Source: Synechococcus sp. AG-679-A04 (lineage in GTDB: Bacteria > Cyanobacteriota > Cyanobacteriia > PCC-6307 > Cyanobiaceae). Taken from it: a stretch of DNA of 64,000 bases. How positions within the stretch are numbered: position 1 is the stretch's first letter; each line of letters starts with the position of its first letter. Below the pieces are notes generated by a model that saw only the letters and a program-made list of their open reading frames with translations, had not been told where the DNA came from and did no database searches. Below are positions 29,580 through 39,312 of the stretch, piece after piece. The stretch is from positions 1 through 64,000 of the forward strand of contig QCUI01000005.1 of assembly GCA_003210775.1 (NCBI GenBank). Reading direction: 5' to 3'. Both the position numbers and the translations under genes were made by a program.

Positions 29580-30275
29580 TTAGGAAATGAGCCCGAGCCT
29601 TAATGCTGCGGAGACGGCACTGGCTCTGTTGCTGACTTCCAGGCGCGTGAGGATCTCACTGAAGTGATCGCGAGCAGTGTTGACGGAGATGTTGAGCTGA
29701 TCAGCGATTTGACGATTGCTCAGCCCTTCGGCGACCAAGGCGAGAATTTCAAGCTGGCGTTCTGAAAGCACTTTGGCCTTCTCCCGGGCAAGAATTCCTT
29801 CCCCCTTAAGGAGACTTGGATCCTCATAATGTTTGCCTTGTTTCATGGAAGTCAGAGCGTTTATCAACGCTCCGGAGCGTTGTTCCACACTCCGTTCATT
29901 CAGGATTGCATCCACGTTCAGTCCTCGGGCAATTCGCAAGCTGCTTTTGCCTTGACGGTTGATGAGGAGCAGTGTGCGATGGCTGATATGGAAGCGTTTG
30001 CAGTCACGCAGCAAGTCCAGTCCGCTTCCGTCACTGAGTTGTTCGGACACGAGAAGCCAGTGAGGGGACTTGACGTTCTTCAGATAAATCATCGCTTCAG
30101 CTCTGGAGTTATAAAAGCGCCTGATTTTTTTGCTTTGCATCCCTGAAAGTCGCAGCATTTGCTCAACTGCAAAAAGATGTGGGTAGAGGCAGATGAGTAA
30201 ATCTTGATCGTGGATCAGTGAACGAATCCTGCGTGCTTTTTCAAGATCACTGGTTTCACTTCCGTTTTGGGGCAT
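29580..30275 (-). CDS. LuxR-family response regulator-like transcriptional regulator
   Basis: C-terminal LSERQLEILALVAEGLSNRQIADQLNISVNTARDHFSEILTRLEVSNRASAV HTH. Confidence 0.9.
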   Translation of the reverse strand: MPQNGSETSDLEKARRIRSLIHDQDLLICLYPHLFAVEQMLRLSGMQSKKIRRFYNSRAEAMIYLKNVKSPHWLLVSEQLSDGSGLDLLRDCKRFHISHRTLLLINRQGKSSLRIARGLNVDAILNERSVEQRSGALINALTSMKQGKHYEDPSLLKGEGILAREKAKVLSERQLEILALVAEGLSNRQIADQLNISVNTARDHFSEILTRLEVSNRASAVSAALRLGLIS

Positions 30276-30279
30276 AACA

Positions 30280-31908
30280 TCAACTTGGCAATCGAGGACA
30301 GGCTTCAACGAGTGTTCGCGTGATCTCGGCCTGCGGTTGATGCAGCAGTTGGTCACCGGGCCCTTCTTCCACGACGTGCCCCTTGTTGAGCACGATCAGT
30401 CGATGGCAGAAGCCACTGGCCACTGAAAGGTCATGGGTGATGAAAATCATGGCCAGCCCGAGTTCATGCTGCAGCTGGCGAAGCAGTGCCAGAACCTCAG
30501 CTTGGATTTCGGCATCAAGCATGCTCACGCTTTCATCACAGATCAGCACCTTCGGTTTCAGCGCCAGAGCGCGGGCAATGGCCACCCGTTGCTGCTGGCC
30601 TCCGGAAAGCTGTCGGGGAAGACGGTTTTGGTAACGATCTGCTGGTCCAAGACCGACTCGCTCCATCAGCTGACGGCCCTGTTCACGAGCTGCTGCTGGT
30701 GAGGCCAGATTGTGGATAAGCAGTGGATCGACGATGGCATCCAGCACCGACATGGCTGGATTCAGGCAGGCCAGGGGGTCTTGGAACACCATCTGAATGG
30801 TTCGTCGCACTTGACGAGCCTCACGTCCCCGCAGCTTCAGTAGGTCCTTACCGAGTAGCTGTACCCTGCCGCCACGTATCGGCGTGAGTCCCATCAGGGC
30901 TCGGCAAAGGGTGCTTTTGCCACAGCCAGAACCTCCCACCACTCCCAGGGTTTCGCCAGCTCGCAACTGGAAGCTGATGCCATCAACCGCCTTCAGCCAG
31001 GTTGGATTCCAGGGTGGACCACCCAGGTTGTGCCAGCAGCGCAGTTCCTGCACAGCCAGCACCGTGTCGGCGTCGGGTGCTTCAGGTGTGCTGCCCCCCT
31101 CTCTTGCTCGTGCAGCCGCAAGCAGCCGTTGTCCCACTCTGGAGCTGGGATAGGTCAGAACCACATCGCTGCGGTTGATCTCCACGACGCGACCGCCGTC
31201 CAGCACAGCCATGCGTTCGCACCAGCGATGGGCCATGGCCAGATCGTGGGTGATCAGCAACAAAGCGCTGCCAAGTTCCTCGCACAGCGTTCTTAGAGCA
31301 GCCATCACCTGACCTGCCACGGCCACATCCAGGCTTGTGGTGGGTTCGTCAGCGATCACCAGCGGAGGGCTGAGGGCGATGGCCAGTGCGATGGCCAGGC
31401 GCTGGCGCATGCCGCCGCTGAACTCGTGTGGGTAGGCGCGGAAGCGAGTGGCGCCGATGCCCACCTGCTCCAGCAACTCTTCGGCTCGCTGGAGACGTTC
31501 TGCATCGTTCATGTCTGGCCTGTGGGCACGCAGGGTGTCCAGTAGGTGACCTCCCACGGTCATCAGTGGATTCAGGCGTGTCATCGGATCCTGAAACACC
31601 AGTCCCACCGATTCACCGCGCAATCTCCTCAGATCGGCAAGGGTCAGGCTGCGGGGATCGTGACCGTTCAGGGTGAGTCCTCCTTCGCAACTGCTGCCTG
31701 GGGGCAGCAGTTGCAGCGCTGCCCTGGCCACCGTGCTCTTGCCGCAGCCGGAGGGCCCCACCAAGGCCAGGCGTTCGCCCGGGCGCAAACGCAGGTCAAG
31801 CCCATCAAGAGTCCACACCTGGCTGCCGGGGTAACGCAGCCGGAACTGGTCGAGTTCCAGCACAGTCCCTGGCGCAGTTGTCATGGCAATCGAAGCGCAG
31901 GCGCTCAT
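30280..31908 (-). CDS. ABC transporter, duplicated ATP-binding protein (dipeptide/oligopeptide DppD-DppF fusion)
   Basis: Two Walker A (GPSGCGKST, GGSGCGKST) and two signature motifs (FSGGMRQRLAIALAIA, LSGGQQQRVAIARALA); start chosen at MSACASIAM (31908) or 31884. Confidence 0.93.
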   Translation of the reverse strand: MSACASIAMTTAPGTVLELDQFRLRYPGSQVWTLDGLDLRLRPGERLALVGPSGCGKSTVARAALQLLPPGSSCEGGLTLNGHDPRSLTLADLRRLRGESVGLVFQDPMTRLNPLMTVGGHLLDTLRAHRPDMNDAERLQRAEELLEQVGIGATRFRAYPHEFSGGMRQRLAIALAIALSPPLVIADEPTTSLDVAVAGQVMAALRTLCEELGSALLLITHDLAMAHRWCERMAVLDGGRVVEINRSDVVLTYPSSRVGQRLLAAARAREGGSTPEAPDADTVLAVQELRCWHNLGGPPWNPTWLKAVDGISFQLRAGETLGVVGGSGCGKSTLCRALMGLTPIRGGRVQLLGKDLLKLRGREARQVRRTIQMVFQDPLACLNPAMSVLDAIVDPLLIHNLASPAAAREQGRQLMERVGLGPADRYQNRLPRQLSGGQQQRVAIARALALKPKVLICDESVSMLDAEIQAEVLALLRQLQHELGLAMIFITHDLSVASGFCHRLIVLNKGHVVEEGPGDQLLHQPQAEITRTLVEACPRLPS

Positions 31909-31941
31909 GGCTACATACCATGGATTCACCTGTTGGGTCGG

Positions 31942-34272
31942 ATGCTCAACGCCACCTCCGAGACGGTTGCAGTGCAGATCCGGAACGGATCTGCTGCACC
32001 GGCTTGTGGTCTTGTGGCTTTGAGGGACCGTCCCATCCGCACAGCGGACGACTACGGCATTGATCTGCCTCCCTGGTTGCGTGAGTGCATCGATCACGTG
32101 CCACCAGGGATCGGTCACAGCTGCCCCACCGATTCAGAGGCTCTGCTGGCGGCGGCGTTTGATTTCGCTTTTCAGCTGCACGAGGGCCAGTTCCGAGCCA
32201 GCGGGGACCCCTACATCGTCCATCCGGTGGCGGTGGCCGATCTGCTCAGGGATATTGGTGCCAGCGCCAGTGTGATCGCTGCCGGATTCCTCCACGACGT
32301 GGTGGAGGACACGGATGTCACCCCAGAGCAGCTGGAGAGTCATTTCGGACCGGAGGTCCGGGAACTGGTGGAGGGGGTCACCAAGCTTGGGGGTCTTCAC
32401 TTCACTAATCGCACCGAGGCTCAGGCTGAAAACCTGCGCAAGATGTTTCTGGCGATGGCCAGTGATATCCGAGTCGTGCTGGTGAAGCTTGCGGATCGGT
32501 TGCACAACATGCGCACGCTTGGGGCGTTGCGGGAGGAAAAGCGTCAGCGCATTGCCCGGGAAACGCGGGAGATTTATGCACCTTTGGCCAATCGGCTTGG
32601 CATCGGCCGCTTCAAATGGGAGCTGGAGGATCTGTCCTTCAAATTGCTCGAGCCGGATGCCTTCAGGGAGATTCAGCAGGAAGTTGCGACCAAGCGCAGC
32701 GAGCGTGAGGATCGTTTAGGGGTCACCGTTCAGTTGCTCAGTGATCGACTGGCGGCTGTCGGGCTTGAGAACTGTGAGGTCAGCGGCCGGCCCAAGCATC
32801 TCTTTGGCATCTGGACCAAGATGCAGCGACAGCAAAAAGCCTTCCACGAGATCTACGACGTGGCGGCCCTGAGAATCCTTACCCCCAGCGTTGAGGCCTG
32901 CTACAGGGCTCTTGCGGTTGTCCACGACACCTTCCGTCCCATTCCCGGTCGCTTTAAGGACTACATCGGCCTGCCCAAGCCCAATGGCTATCAGTCGTTG
33001 CATACGGCTGTGATCGGACGCCATCGTCCGATCGAAGTGCAGATCCGAACGCTTGAAATGCACCGGGTGGCGGAGTTCGGAATTGCCGCGCATTGGAAAT
33101 ACAAGGAGGGTGGCTCCCCAGCCGCCGGTGGAGATATGGAACGCTTCAACTGGTTGCGGCAGCTTGTTGACTGGCAGCAGGAGGGGGGAGCTGACGACCA
33201 CAATGACTACCTCGCCTCAATCAAGGAAGATCTCTTCGATGAAGAGGTGTTCGTCTTCACCCCCAAAGGCGACGTACTGGGTTTGCGCAAGGGTTCGACG
33301 GCCGTGGATTTTGCCTATCGCATCCACTCGGAAGTGGGTAATCACTGCCATGGCGTGCGCATTAACGATCGGCTCTCTCCTCTGTCGACGCCGCTCCAGA
33401 ACGGTGACTTTGTGAATGTGCTCATGAGCAAGACGGCACACCCCAGCCTTGATTGGCTCAATTTTGTGGCGACACCCACGGCGCGCAATCGCATCCGCCA
33501 GTGGTACAAACGCAGCCATCGGGATGAAACGATCGAGCGCGGCAAGGATCTGCTCGAACGGGAGCTGGGCCGCAGCGGTTTTGATGCTCTGCTCAGCAGT
33601 GATGCGATGACGCGTGTGGCCGAGCGTTGCAATCTGCTCAGCACCGAGGATCTGCTCGCGGCCCTCGGCTTCGGAGCTGTCACCCTGCATCAGGTGCTCA
33701 ACCGGCTGCGAGAGGAGATTCGTCTGCAGGCCACCATCACGGAGCCACCGCTCAGTAACGAAGACGTCGCCCGCCAGCTTGTGCAGCAGGCGGAAACCGG
33801 CACTCCACGTCCTAGCCATGATCAGCAGGATCCAATCCTTGGTGTGGAGGGCCTCGACTACCGCCTTGGTGGTTGTTGCAGCCCTCTCCCCGGTGAGGCG
33901 ATTCTGGGTACGGTTGCCCTCGGCAACCATGGCATCACCGTGCATCGCCAGGACTGCTCCAATGTGGAGGCGATTCCAAGTGAACGGCGATTGCCTGTGC
34001 GCTGGAATCCGGCCTTGGCGACCAGAAGCCAACGCTTCCCCGCTCAGCTGCGTATTGAGGTCATCGATCGTGTCGGGATTCTCAAGGACATCCTGATGCG
34101 GCTTTCCGATGGACGCATCAATGTCAGTGATGCCCGCGTCAAAACTAGCTATGGAAAGCCGGCACGCATTGATCTGCTTCTGGAGCTGGCCAGTGCCGAG
34201 CAGTTGCAGCGCACCATGCACCAGATCCGTTCGATGGCGGATGTGATCGACATTGCACGAACCGGTCAGTGA
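31942..34272 (+). CDS. spoT: Bifunctional (p)ppGpp synthetase/hydrolase (RelA/SpoT)
   Basis: HD motif FLHDVVEDTDVTPE; RelA/SpoT catalytic region YIGLPKPNGYQSLHT; TGS and ACT domains. Confidence 0.95.
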   Translation: MLNATSETVAVQIRNGSAAPACGLVALRDRPIRTADDYGIDLPPWLRECIDHVPPGIGHSCPTDSEALLAAAFDFAFQLHEGQFRASGDPYIVHPVAVADLLRDIGASASVIAAGFLHDVVEDTDVTPEQLESHFGPEVRELVEGVTKLGGLHFTNRTEAQAENLRKMFLAMASDIRVVLVKLADRLHNMRTLGALREEKRQRIARETREIYAPLANRLGIGRFKWELEDLSFKLLEPDAFREIQQEVATKRSEREDRLGVTVQLLSDRLAAVGLENCEVSGRPKHLFGIWTKMQRQQKAFHEIYDVAALRILTPSVEACYRALAVVHDTFRPIPGRFKDYIGLPKPNGYQSLHTAVIGRHRPIEVQIRTLEMHRVAEFGIAAHWKYKEGGSPAAGGDMERFNWLRQLVDWQQEGGADDHNDYLASIKEDLFDEEVFVFTPKGDVLGLRKGSTAVDFAYRIHSEVGNHCHGVRINDRLSPLSTPLQNGDFVNVLMSKTAHPSLDWLNFVATPTARNRIRQWYKRSHRDETIERGKDLLERELGRSGFDALLSSDAMTRVAERCNLLSTEDLLAALGFGAVTLHQVLNRLREEIRLQATITEPPLSNEDVARQLVQQAETGTPRPSHDQQDPILGVEGLDYRLGGCCSPLPGEAILGTVALGNHGITVHRQDCSNVEAIPSERRLPVRWNPALATRSQRFPAQLRIEVIDRVGILKDILMRLSDGRINVSDARVKTSYGKPARIDLLLELASAEQLQRTMHQIRSMADVIDIARTGQ

Positions 34273-34285
34273 AGACCGCGAGGCC

Positions 34286-35455
34286 ATGAACGACCCTGGG
34301 AAGGTCCGTGTCGTGTTGGCGCAGTCTCAGGAGGAGCGGGAAGAGATTTTCGCGTTGCGATATGAAATTTATGTGGAGGAGATGGGAAAGTCTCCGCCGG
34401 AAGCGGATCATTGCCATCGCTTGATTCGCGATTCTCTCGATCCAGCGGCTCGCTTGTATGGCCTTCGCAATTCTGAGGGCAAGTTGGTTGGCACGCTGCG
34501 GCTGAATCTGCTTGGTGATCTCGATGATCCCGACAGTCAGCTTGGAGTGATGGCCAAGGCTTTGCTGCCTGTGCTCGAGCATGTCTCTTGGAAGTCGATC
34601 TCCTACACCTCGAGATTGATGCTTCAGGCGGCATGTCGGGGTGGAACGGCGCTGGGATTGCTCTTCAATCGCTGTTATGGAGATGCCATCCAGGAGGGAA
34701 TCCGTTTGGATGCCTGTCACGCCAATCCAGGCTTGGTGGAGTTGTATGAGCAATTGGGGTACCGGCGTTTCTGCTCAGGGGCTGATTGGCCAGGGATTGG
34801 CTATCAGGTGCCGATGTTGCTGGCTCTCAACGATGTCTCACACCTGAAGATCAGTCGCTCTCCTCTGATGCGTCATCCCCATGCTCGAGTTGCTGATGAT
34901 CGCTGGGGTGATGGGGTCTTCTTATCGAGGCTTTGTGCGACGTATCCGGGGTTGAATCACCGGTTGGTGGAGCCGAAGCAATTCTGGGGTGATGTGGGCG
35001 CCGCTCTGTGCGATCAGAACCAGGAGATTGCTCTTTTTCAGGGTATGCAGGATGAACAGGTCAGAGCCCTGTTGAAAACGGGCACTGTTTTGTCATGCCA
35101 GGCCGGTGATCATTTAGTGAGGCAGGGAGATCCCCATCAGGATTTATTCGTTGTGTTGGATGGGGTCGCTGAGGTCTGGCGTCAGAAGGACAACGGGGAG
35201 CGCCTTTCACTTGCTCTGATTCGGACCGGTTCAGTCTTTGGGGAGATGGGTTTTCTCGGCCGTCAGCGTCGCAGTGCTGATGTCGTGGCAGTCACTTCAC
35301 TGCGGGTCTTGGTGCTGACTCAGCCCTTTCTGCGTCGTGCAATCAGATCACATCCCGAGACGGCAGCGTTGATGCTGCGTAATTTGTCGATAGTGCTTTC
35401 AGAGCGTCTGTCGACAACGACAGATCGTTTATGGCAGCTCAGTCAATCCCTCTGA
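34286..35455 (+). CDS. GNAT/N-acyl-amino-acid-synthase-like domain fused to a cyclic nucleotide-binding domain
   Basis: N-terminal EIFALRYEIYVEEMGKS...GTLRLNLL...SRLMLQAACRGG; C-terminal AGDHLVRQGDPHQDLFVVLDGVAEVW...LIRTGSVFGEMGFLGRQRRSADVVAVTSLRVLVL cNMP fold. Confidence 0.8.
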   Translation: MNDPGKVRVVLAQSQEEREEIFALRYEIYVEEMGKSPPEADHCHRLIRDSLDPAARLYGLRNSEGKLVGTLRLNLLGDLDDPDSQLGVMAKALLPVLEHVSWKSISYTSRLMLQAACRGGTALGLLFNRCYGDAIQEGIRLDACHANPGLVELYEQLGYRRFCSGADWPGIGYQVPMLLALNDVSHLKISRSPLMRHPHARVADDRWGDGVFLSRLCATYPGLNHRLVEPKQFWGDVGAALCDQNQEIALFQGMQDEQVRALLKTGTVLSCQAGDHLVRQGDPHQDLFVVLDGVAEVWRQKDNGERLSLALIRTGSVFGEMGFLGRQRRSADVVAVTSLRVLVLTQPFLRRAIRSHPETAALMLRNLSIVLSERLSTTTDRLWQLSQSL

Positions 35456-35463
35456 GTTCATGT

Positions 35464-36288
35464 ATGGCGATGAGTTCTGATTCCTCCGCTGGTTCCTACG
35501 ACTTCGCTTCACTGGGAGTGGAAAGTGGAGAACTCGAGCGCTTGCAGTTGCAGGCTCGGCGATCGGCTGAGCTTGAGCTTCAGCTGCTTCGCCGCATGGG
35601 CTTAAAGGACGGTCTTGATGTGCTCGATCTTGCCTGTGGCCCTGGAGTGATTACGCGTTTGATCGCTGAGAGTCACCCATCCTGTCGTGTCACCGCCATG
35701 GATCTCAATGAGGCACTGCTGGAACAAGCCAAGACTGAAGCAGCTGCCGTTGGCTTGAAGGCCATTGATTTTGTGCGGGGTGATGTCTATCAACCTCCGC
35801 TGCCAGCAGCCAGTTTCGATTTCATCTATGCCCGGCTGCTGTTTCAGCATCTTGATCAACCGATCAGGGCACTCGATCAGGTGCGGAGACTGCTGAAACC
35901 CGGGGGTCGCCTTTGCATCATGGATATCGATGATGATTGGCTCACTTTGGTCCCGGAACCTGACGGTTTTCCTGCTTTCACCCAAGCTGCCGCTCGAGCT
36001 CAGGCCGCACTGGGAGGGAACAGACGCATCGGCCGCGAGCTCGGATTGTTGATGGAGCAGTCTGGATTCGTCAATGTTCAACTGAATGTCGAGACGATCT
36101 CCTCGCGTCAGTTGGGGATGCGGGCATTCCTCGAGATCACTCTTGGTTTCAAGCGACTTCTCCTTCAAGGTGATGAACTCGATGCTGCTCTGAGAACACT
36201 CGCGAATGCTGATGCCCTCATTAATGATCCCGATGCCTGGGCGTTGGTTGGCGTGTTTCTCGCAACTGGTGAAGTCAGTTCTGAATGA
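35464..36288 (+). CDS. SAM-dependent methyltransferase
   Basis: LDVLDLACGPGVITRLIAE motif I; DFVRGDVYQPPLPAASFDFIYARLLFQHL. Confidence 0.88.
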   Translation: MAMSSDSSAGSYDFASLGVESGELERLQLQARRSAELELQLLRRMGLKDGLDVLDLACGPGVITRLIAESHPSCRVTAMDLNEALLEQAKTEAAAVGLKAIDFVRGDVYQPPLPAASFDFIYARLLFQHLDQPIRALDQVRRLLKPGGRLCIMDIDDDWLTLVPEPDGFPAFTQAAARAQAALGGNRRIGRELGLLMEQSGFVNVQLNVETISSRQLGMRAFLEITLGFKRLLLQGDELDAALRTLANADALINDPDAWALVGVFLATGEVSSE

Positions 36289-36422
36289 TTAGTTCTTTGA
36301 GCCGTTGACTTAGATGTTCGGAACCTGGGTATGACCCCAGTGATCGCGTCCACGAATTGGATGACCTTGAAACTGTTGCTGACCGGGCGTGATCGTGTTT
36401 TTGATGATTCAACGGACAAGAT

Positions 36423-36878
36423 TCAGGATTTGCGCTCTTGCTGTAGGAGCCAACTCAGGCTGAGCCACCAGCCCAGTGCCGCGCAGACCGCCCCCGTGAT
36501 GCTGGAGCCCAGCAGCAAACGGCTGATCACGCTCCAGCCCAACTGGCTGAAGCCATCGAGGTGAAGGGCATCGAAGCCTGGCCATTCGCGACCCGGGCCG
36601 AGCAGCAGTGCCCCGATCCGGTAGTTGAACCAGTAGAGCGGTAGATAGGTGAAGGGATTGCTGATCCAGGTGCCGGCGGCTGCCAGCAAATGGTTCCCGC
36701 GCACCACACTGGCCAGTGCGATTCCCACCAGTGTCTGCAAACCGAAGATTGGAAAGCAGCCACAGAAGATGCCGGCTGCAAGCCCACGGGCGCGCTGTCC
36801 TGGAGTGCCTTCCTGTTGCCAGATCCATTGCAGACTTCTCTGCAGGCGTCGATGTGCCTTCCTCAGCATCCGGCCCAT
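36423..36878 (-). CDS. DUF2062-type membrane protein
   Basis: GLAAGIFCGCFPIFGLQTLVGIALASVVRGNHLLAAAGTWISNPFTYLPLYWFNYRIG. Confidence 0.85.
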   Translation of the reverse strand: MGRMLRKAHRRLQRSLQWIWQQEGTPGQRARGLAAGIFCGCFPIFGLQTLVGIALASVVRGNHLLAAAGTWISNPFTYLPLYWFNYRIGALLLGPGREWPGFDALHLDGFSQLGWSVISRLLLGSSITGAVCAALGWWLSLSWLLQQERKS

Positions 36879-36954
36879 GGGAGTGTCGGCGGTTCTCGCA
36901 TGGCATTGAAGATGTGATCGTAGGGACTGGGGTAGGGGCTGTTGCAGCACTGCG

Positions 36955-38316
36955 ATGCAGGAGATCAACCTGGAGAGGCAAACGATTGCTGCCGTGGCCA
37001 CGGCAGTGGCACCCGGGCAGGGCGGCATCGCGGTGATCCGCCTGTCAGGCCCTGATGCGCAACAGGCTGTGCGTGAGGTCACCTGCTTTCCTGGTGAACA
37101 GCTGTGGGAGAGCCATCGAGTGCTCTACGGCCACGTGATGGCAGCCGATGGAGTGGAGCGCCTCGATGAAGTGCTGGTGCTGTTGATGTTGGCGCCGCGT
37201 AGTTTCACCGCTGAAGATGTGGTGGAAATCCATTGCCATGGCGGCGTGATGGCTGTGCAGCGGGTGATGGCCCGTGTGCTCGAGCAGCCTGGAATTCGCC
37301 GAGCATTGGCCGGTGAATTCAGTCAGAGAGCCGTCCTGAACGGGCGCCTCGATCTCACGCGTGCTGAGGCCATCGGTGATCTGGTGGCTGCTCGCAGTCA
37401 GCGTGCTGCCCAGCTGGCGATGACAGGGGTGGATGGTGGCATCCAGCGCCGAATCCAGCTGTTGCGCGAACGACTGCTGGATCAGCTCAGTGAGCTGGAG
37501 GCCCGGGTGGATTTCGAAGATGATCTCCCAGTTCTCGATGGCCCGGCCTTGCTGAAGGCTTTGCAGTCGGTTCGAGACGATCTGCTGCAACTTGTGGCGG
37601 ATGGGGAGCGCACTGTCGCCCTGCGTCAGGGGCTGCGGGTGGCGCTCGTCGGCAGGCCCAACGTCGGCAAGAGCTCACTTCTGAATCTGCTGAGTCGGCG
37701 GGAGCGAGCCATCGTCACCGATTTACCTGGCACCACAAGAGATCTGCTGGAAAGCGAAATCGTGCTGGAGGGTGTTCCGATCACCCTGCTCGACACCGCC
37801 GGCATCCGCAGCACCAATGATGCCGTGGAGCAGTTGGGCATCGCCCGAAGCCACGACGCTTTGGCCAGTGCCGACCTGGTCGTGCTGTTGTTTGATCTCG
37901 CTGATGGTTGGACCGCTGAGGATCAGCTGCTGCGTGAGCAGATCCCAGCTGATGTGCCCCATCTGCTGGTCGGAAATAAGGCTGATCTCAGCAATGCTGA
38001 GGCTCCCGCCGATGTGCATTTGTCGGCGGTCACTGGGGCTGGGGAAGCGCAGCTCGTCCAGGCTCTTCTGGAGCGTTGCGGCGCCGTTAGCGACGGCTCC
38101 CTGCTGCTGGCTCTCAATCAACGACAGGCTGACCTGGCACGGCTGGCGGCCGCTGCCCTTGATCGCAGTGAGCAGGTTGCCGCCGATGGATTGCCCTGGG
38201 ATTTTTGGACGATTGACCTGCGTGAGGCCATTCACAGCCTTGGCGAGATCACGGGAGAAGAGCTCACGGAATCGGTGCTGGATCGTATTTTTTCCCGCTT
38301 TTGCATTGGCAAATGA
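36955..38316 (+). CDS. mnmE: tRNA uridine-5-carboxymethylaminomethyl(34) synthesis GTPase
   Basis: TIAAVATAVAPGQGGIAVIRLSGP; GRPNVGKSSLLNLL; C-terminal FCIGK. Confidence 0.97.
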   Translation: MQEINLERQTIAAVATAVAPGQGGIAVIRLSGPDAQQAVREVTCFPGEQLWESHRVLYGHVMAADGVERLDEVLVLLMLAPRSFTAEDVVEIHCHGGVMAVQRVMARVLEQPGIRRALAGEFSQRAVLNGRLDLTRAEAIGDLVAARSQRAAQLAMTGVDGGIQRRIQLLRERLLDQLSELEARVDFEDDLPVLDGPALLKALQSVRDDLLQLVADGERTVALRQGLRVALVGRPNVGKSSLLNLLSRRERAIVTDLPGTTRDLLESEIVLEGVPITLLDTAGIRSTNDAVEQLGIARSHDALASADLVVLLFDLADGWTAEDQLLREQIPADVPHLLVGNKADLSNAEAPADVHLSAVTGAGEAQLVQALLERCGAVSDGSLLLALNQRQADLARLAAAALDRSEQVAADGLPWDFWTIDLREAIHSLGEITGEELTESVLDRIFSRFCIGK

Positions 38317-38400
38317 CGTTGGCAAATGAAGCGCTGTGGGTCTCGTCCGAACAGTCGTGCCCGCATGATGGATCTAGGCCTATGAGCGGGCGGTTCCGCA

Positions 38401-39282
38401 GTGATGAACGTTGAGCAGCCCCTAACGACCCCACGGCTTCAGGCGCAACTTCAGCACTGGCTGGCAGAGGATCTTGGCCGCGGCGATCTCACCGCACCGT
38501 CCCTCAGCGGACGGCGTGCTCAGGCGAGCTGGATCGCGAAGCAAGAGGGTGTGTTCTGTGGTGGCAGCCTTGCTCTGCAGTTATTTCGCCTGTTGGATCC
38601 CCAGCTCGAGGCGGAGTGTCTGATTGTCGATGGTGCTGTGGTGCAACCCGGTGACACCCTGTTACGTCTCGACGGTCAGGCCACTGCCCTGGTGGGTGCT
38701 GAACGGACGGCGCTGAATCTGGCGATGCGTCTCTCCGGTATCGCCACGGCCACAGCGGCCCTGGTGAGAGAACTGCAGGGAAGCGGAGTGCGCCTGGCCG
38801 ACACGCGCAAGACCACGCCAGGACTGCGTGAACTTGAGAAGTACGCCGTACGCATCGGTGGGGGCGTCAATCACCGACTCGGTCTGGATGATGCCGCCAT
38901 GCTCAAGGAAAACCATCTGGCCTGGGCGGGTGGCATTGAAGCGGCGATTGCTGCTGTGCGGGCTTCAGCTCCATGGCCGGCGAGGGTGATTGTGGAAGCG
39001 GAAACCGAGCAGGAAGCCTCGAAGGCCGTGATTGCCGGAGCTGATGCTGTGCTGCTGGATGAGTTCACGCCTGAGCAGCTCAGCAGCCTGGTGCCCAGGT
39101 TGCGCCAGCTGGCGGTGGAGCGGACTGCTTCCGGGGCTGTGATTCTGGAAGCCTCTGGAATCCAGCCCGGGGATTTGCGTGCCTATGCCACCACAGGCAT
39201 TGATTTGATCTCCACCAGCGCTCCGGTTACGCGGAGTCGCTGGCTGGATTTGAGTATGCGTTTCGCACCTGCCGGGAGATGA
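38401..39282 (+). CDS. nadC: Nicotinate-nucleotide pyrophosphorylase (carboxylating)
   Basis: LAEDLGRGDLTAPSL; DTRKTTPGLRELEKYAVRIGGGVNHRLGLDDAAMLKENHL. Confidence 0.96.
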   Translation: MMNVEQPLTTPRLQAQLQHWLAEDLGRGDLTAPSLSGRRAQASWIAKQEGVFCGGSLALQLFRLLDPQLEAECLIVDGAVVQPGDTLLRLDGQATALVGAERTALNLAMRLSGIATATAALVRELQGSGVRLADTRKTTPGLRELEKYAVRIGGGVNHRLGLDDAAMLKENHLAWAGGIEAAIAAVRASAPWPARVIVEAETEQEASKAVIAGADAVLLDEFTPEQLSSLVPRLRQLAVERTASGAVILEASGIQPGDLRAYATTGIDLISTSAPVTRSRWLDLSMRFAPAGR

Positions 39283-39312
39283 TCAGGGCTTGCCAAGCTC
39301 GTTGATCCGTCC

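Noticed and set aside
31546-31941. N-terminal extension of the spoT/relA ORF and the overlapping ABC ORF extension
   Set aside because: The extended part is antisense to the ABC transporter coding region; the likely true starts are 31942 (+) and 31908 or 31884 (-)
33217-34287. 356-aa minus-strand ORF opposite spoT/relA
   Set aside because: Antisense shadow of a well-conserved gene; no recognisable domain
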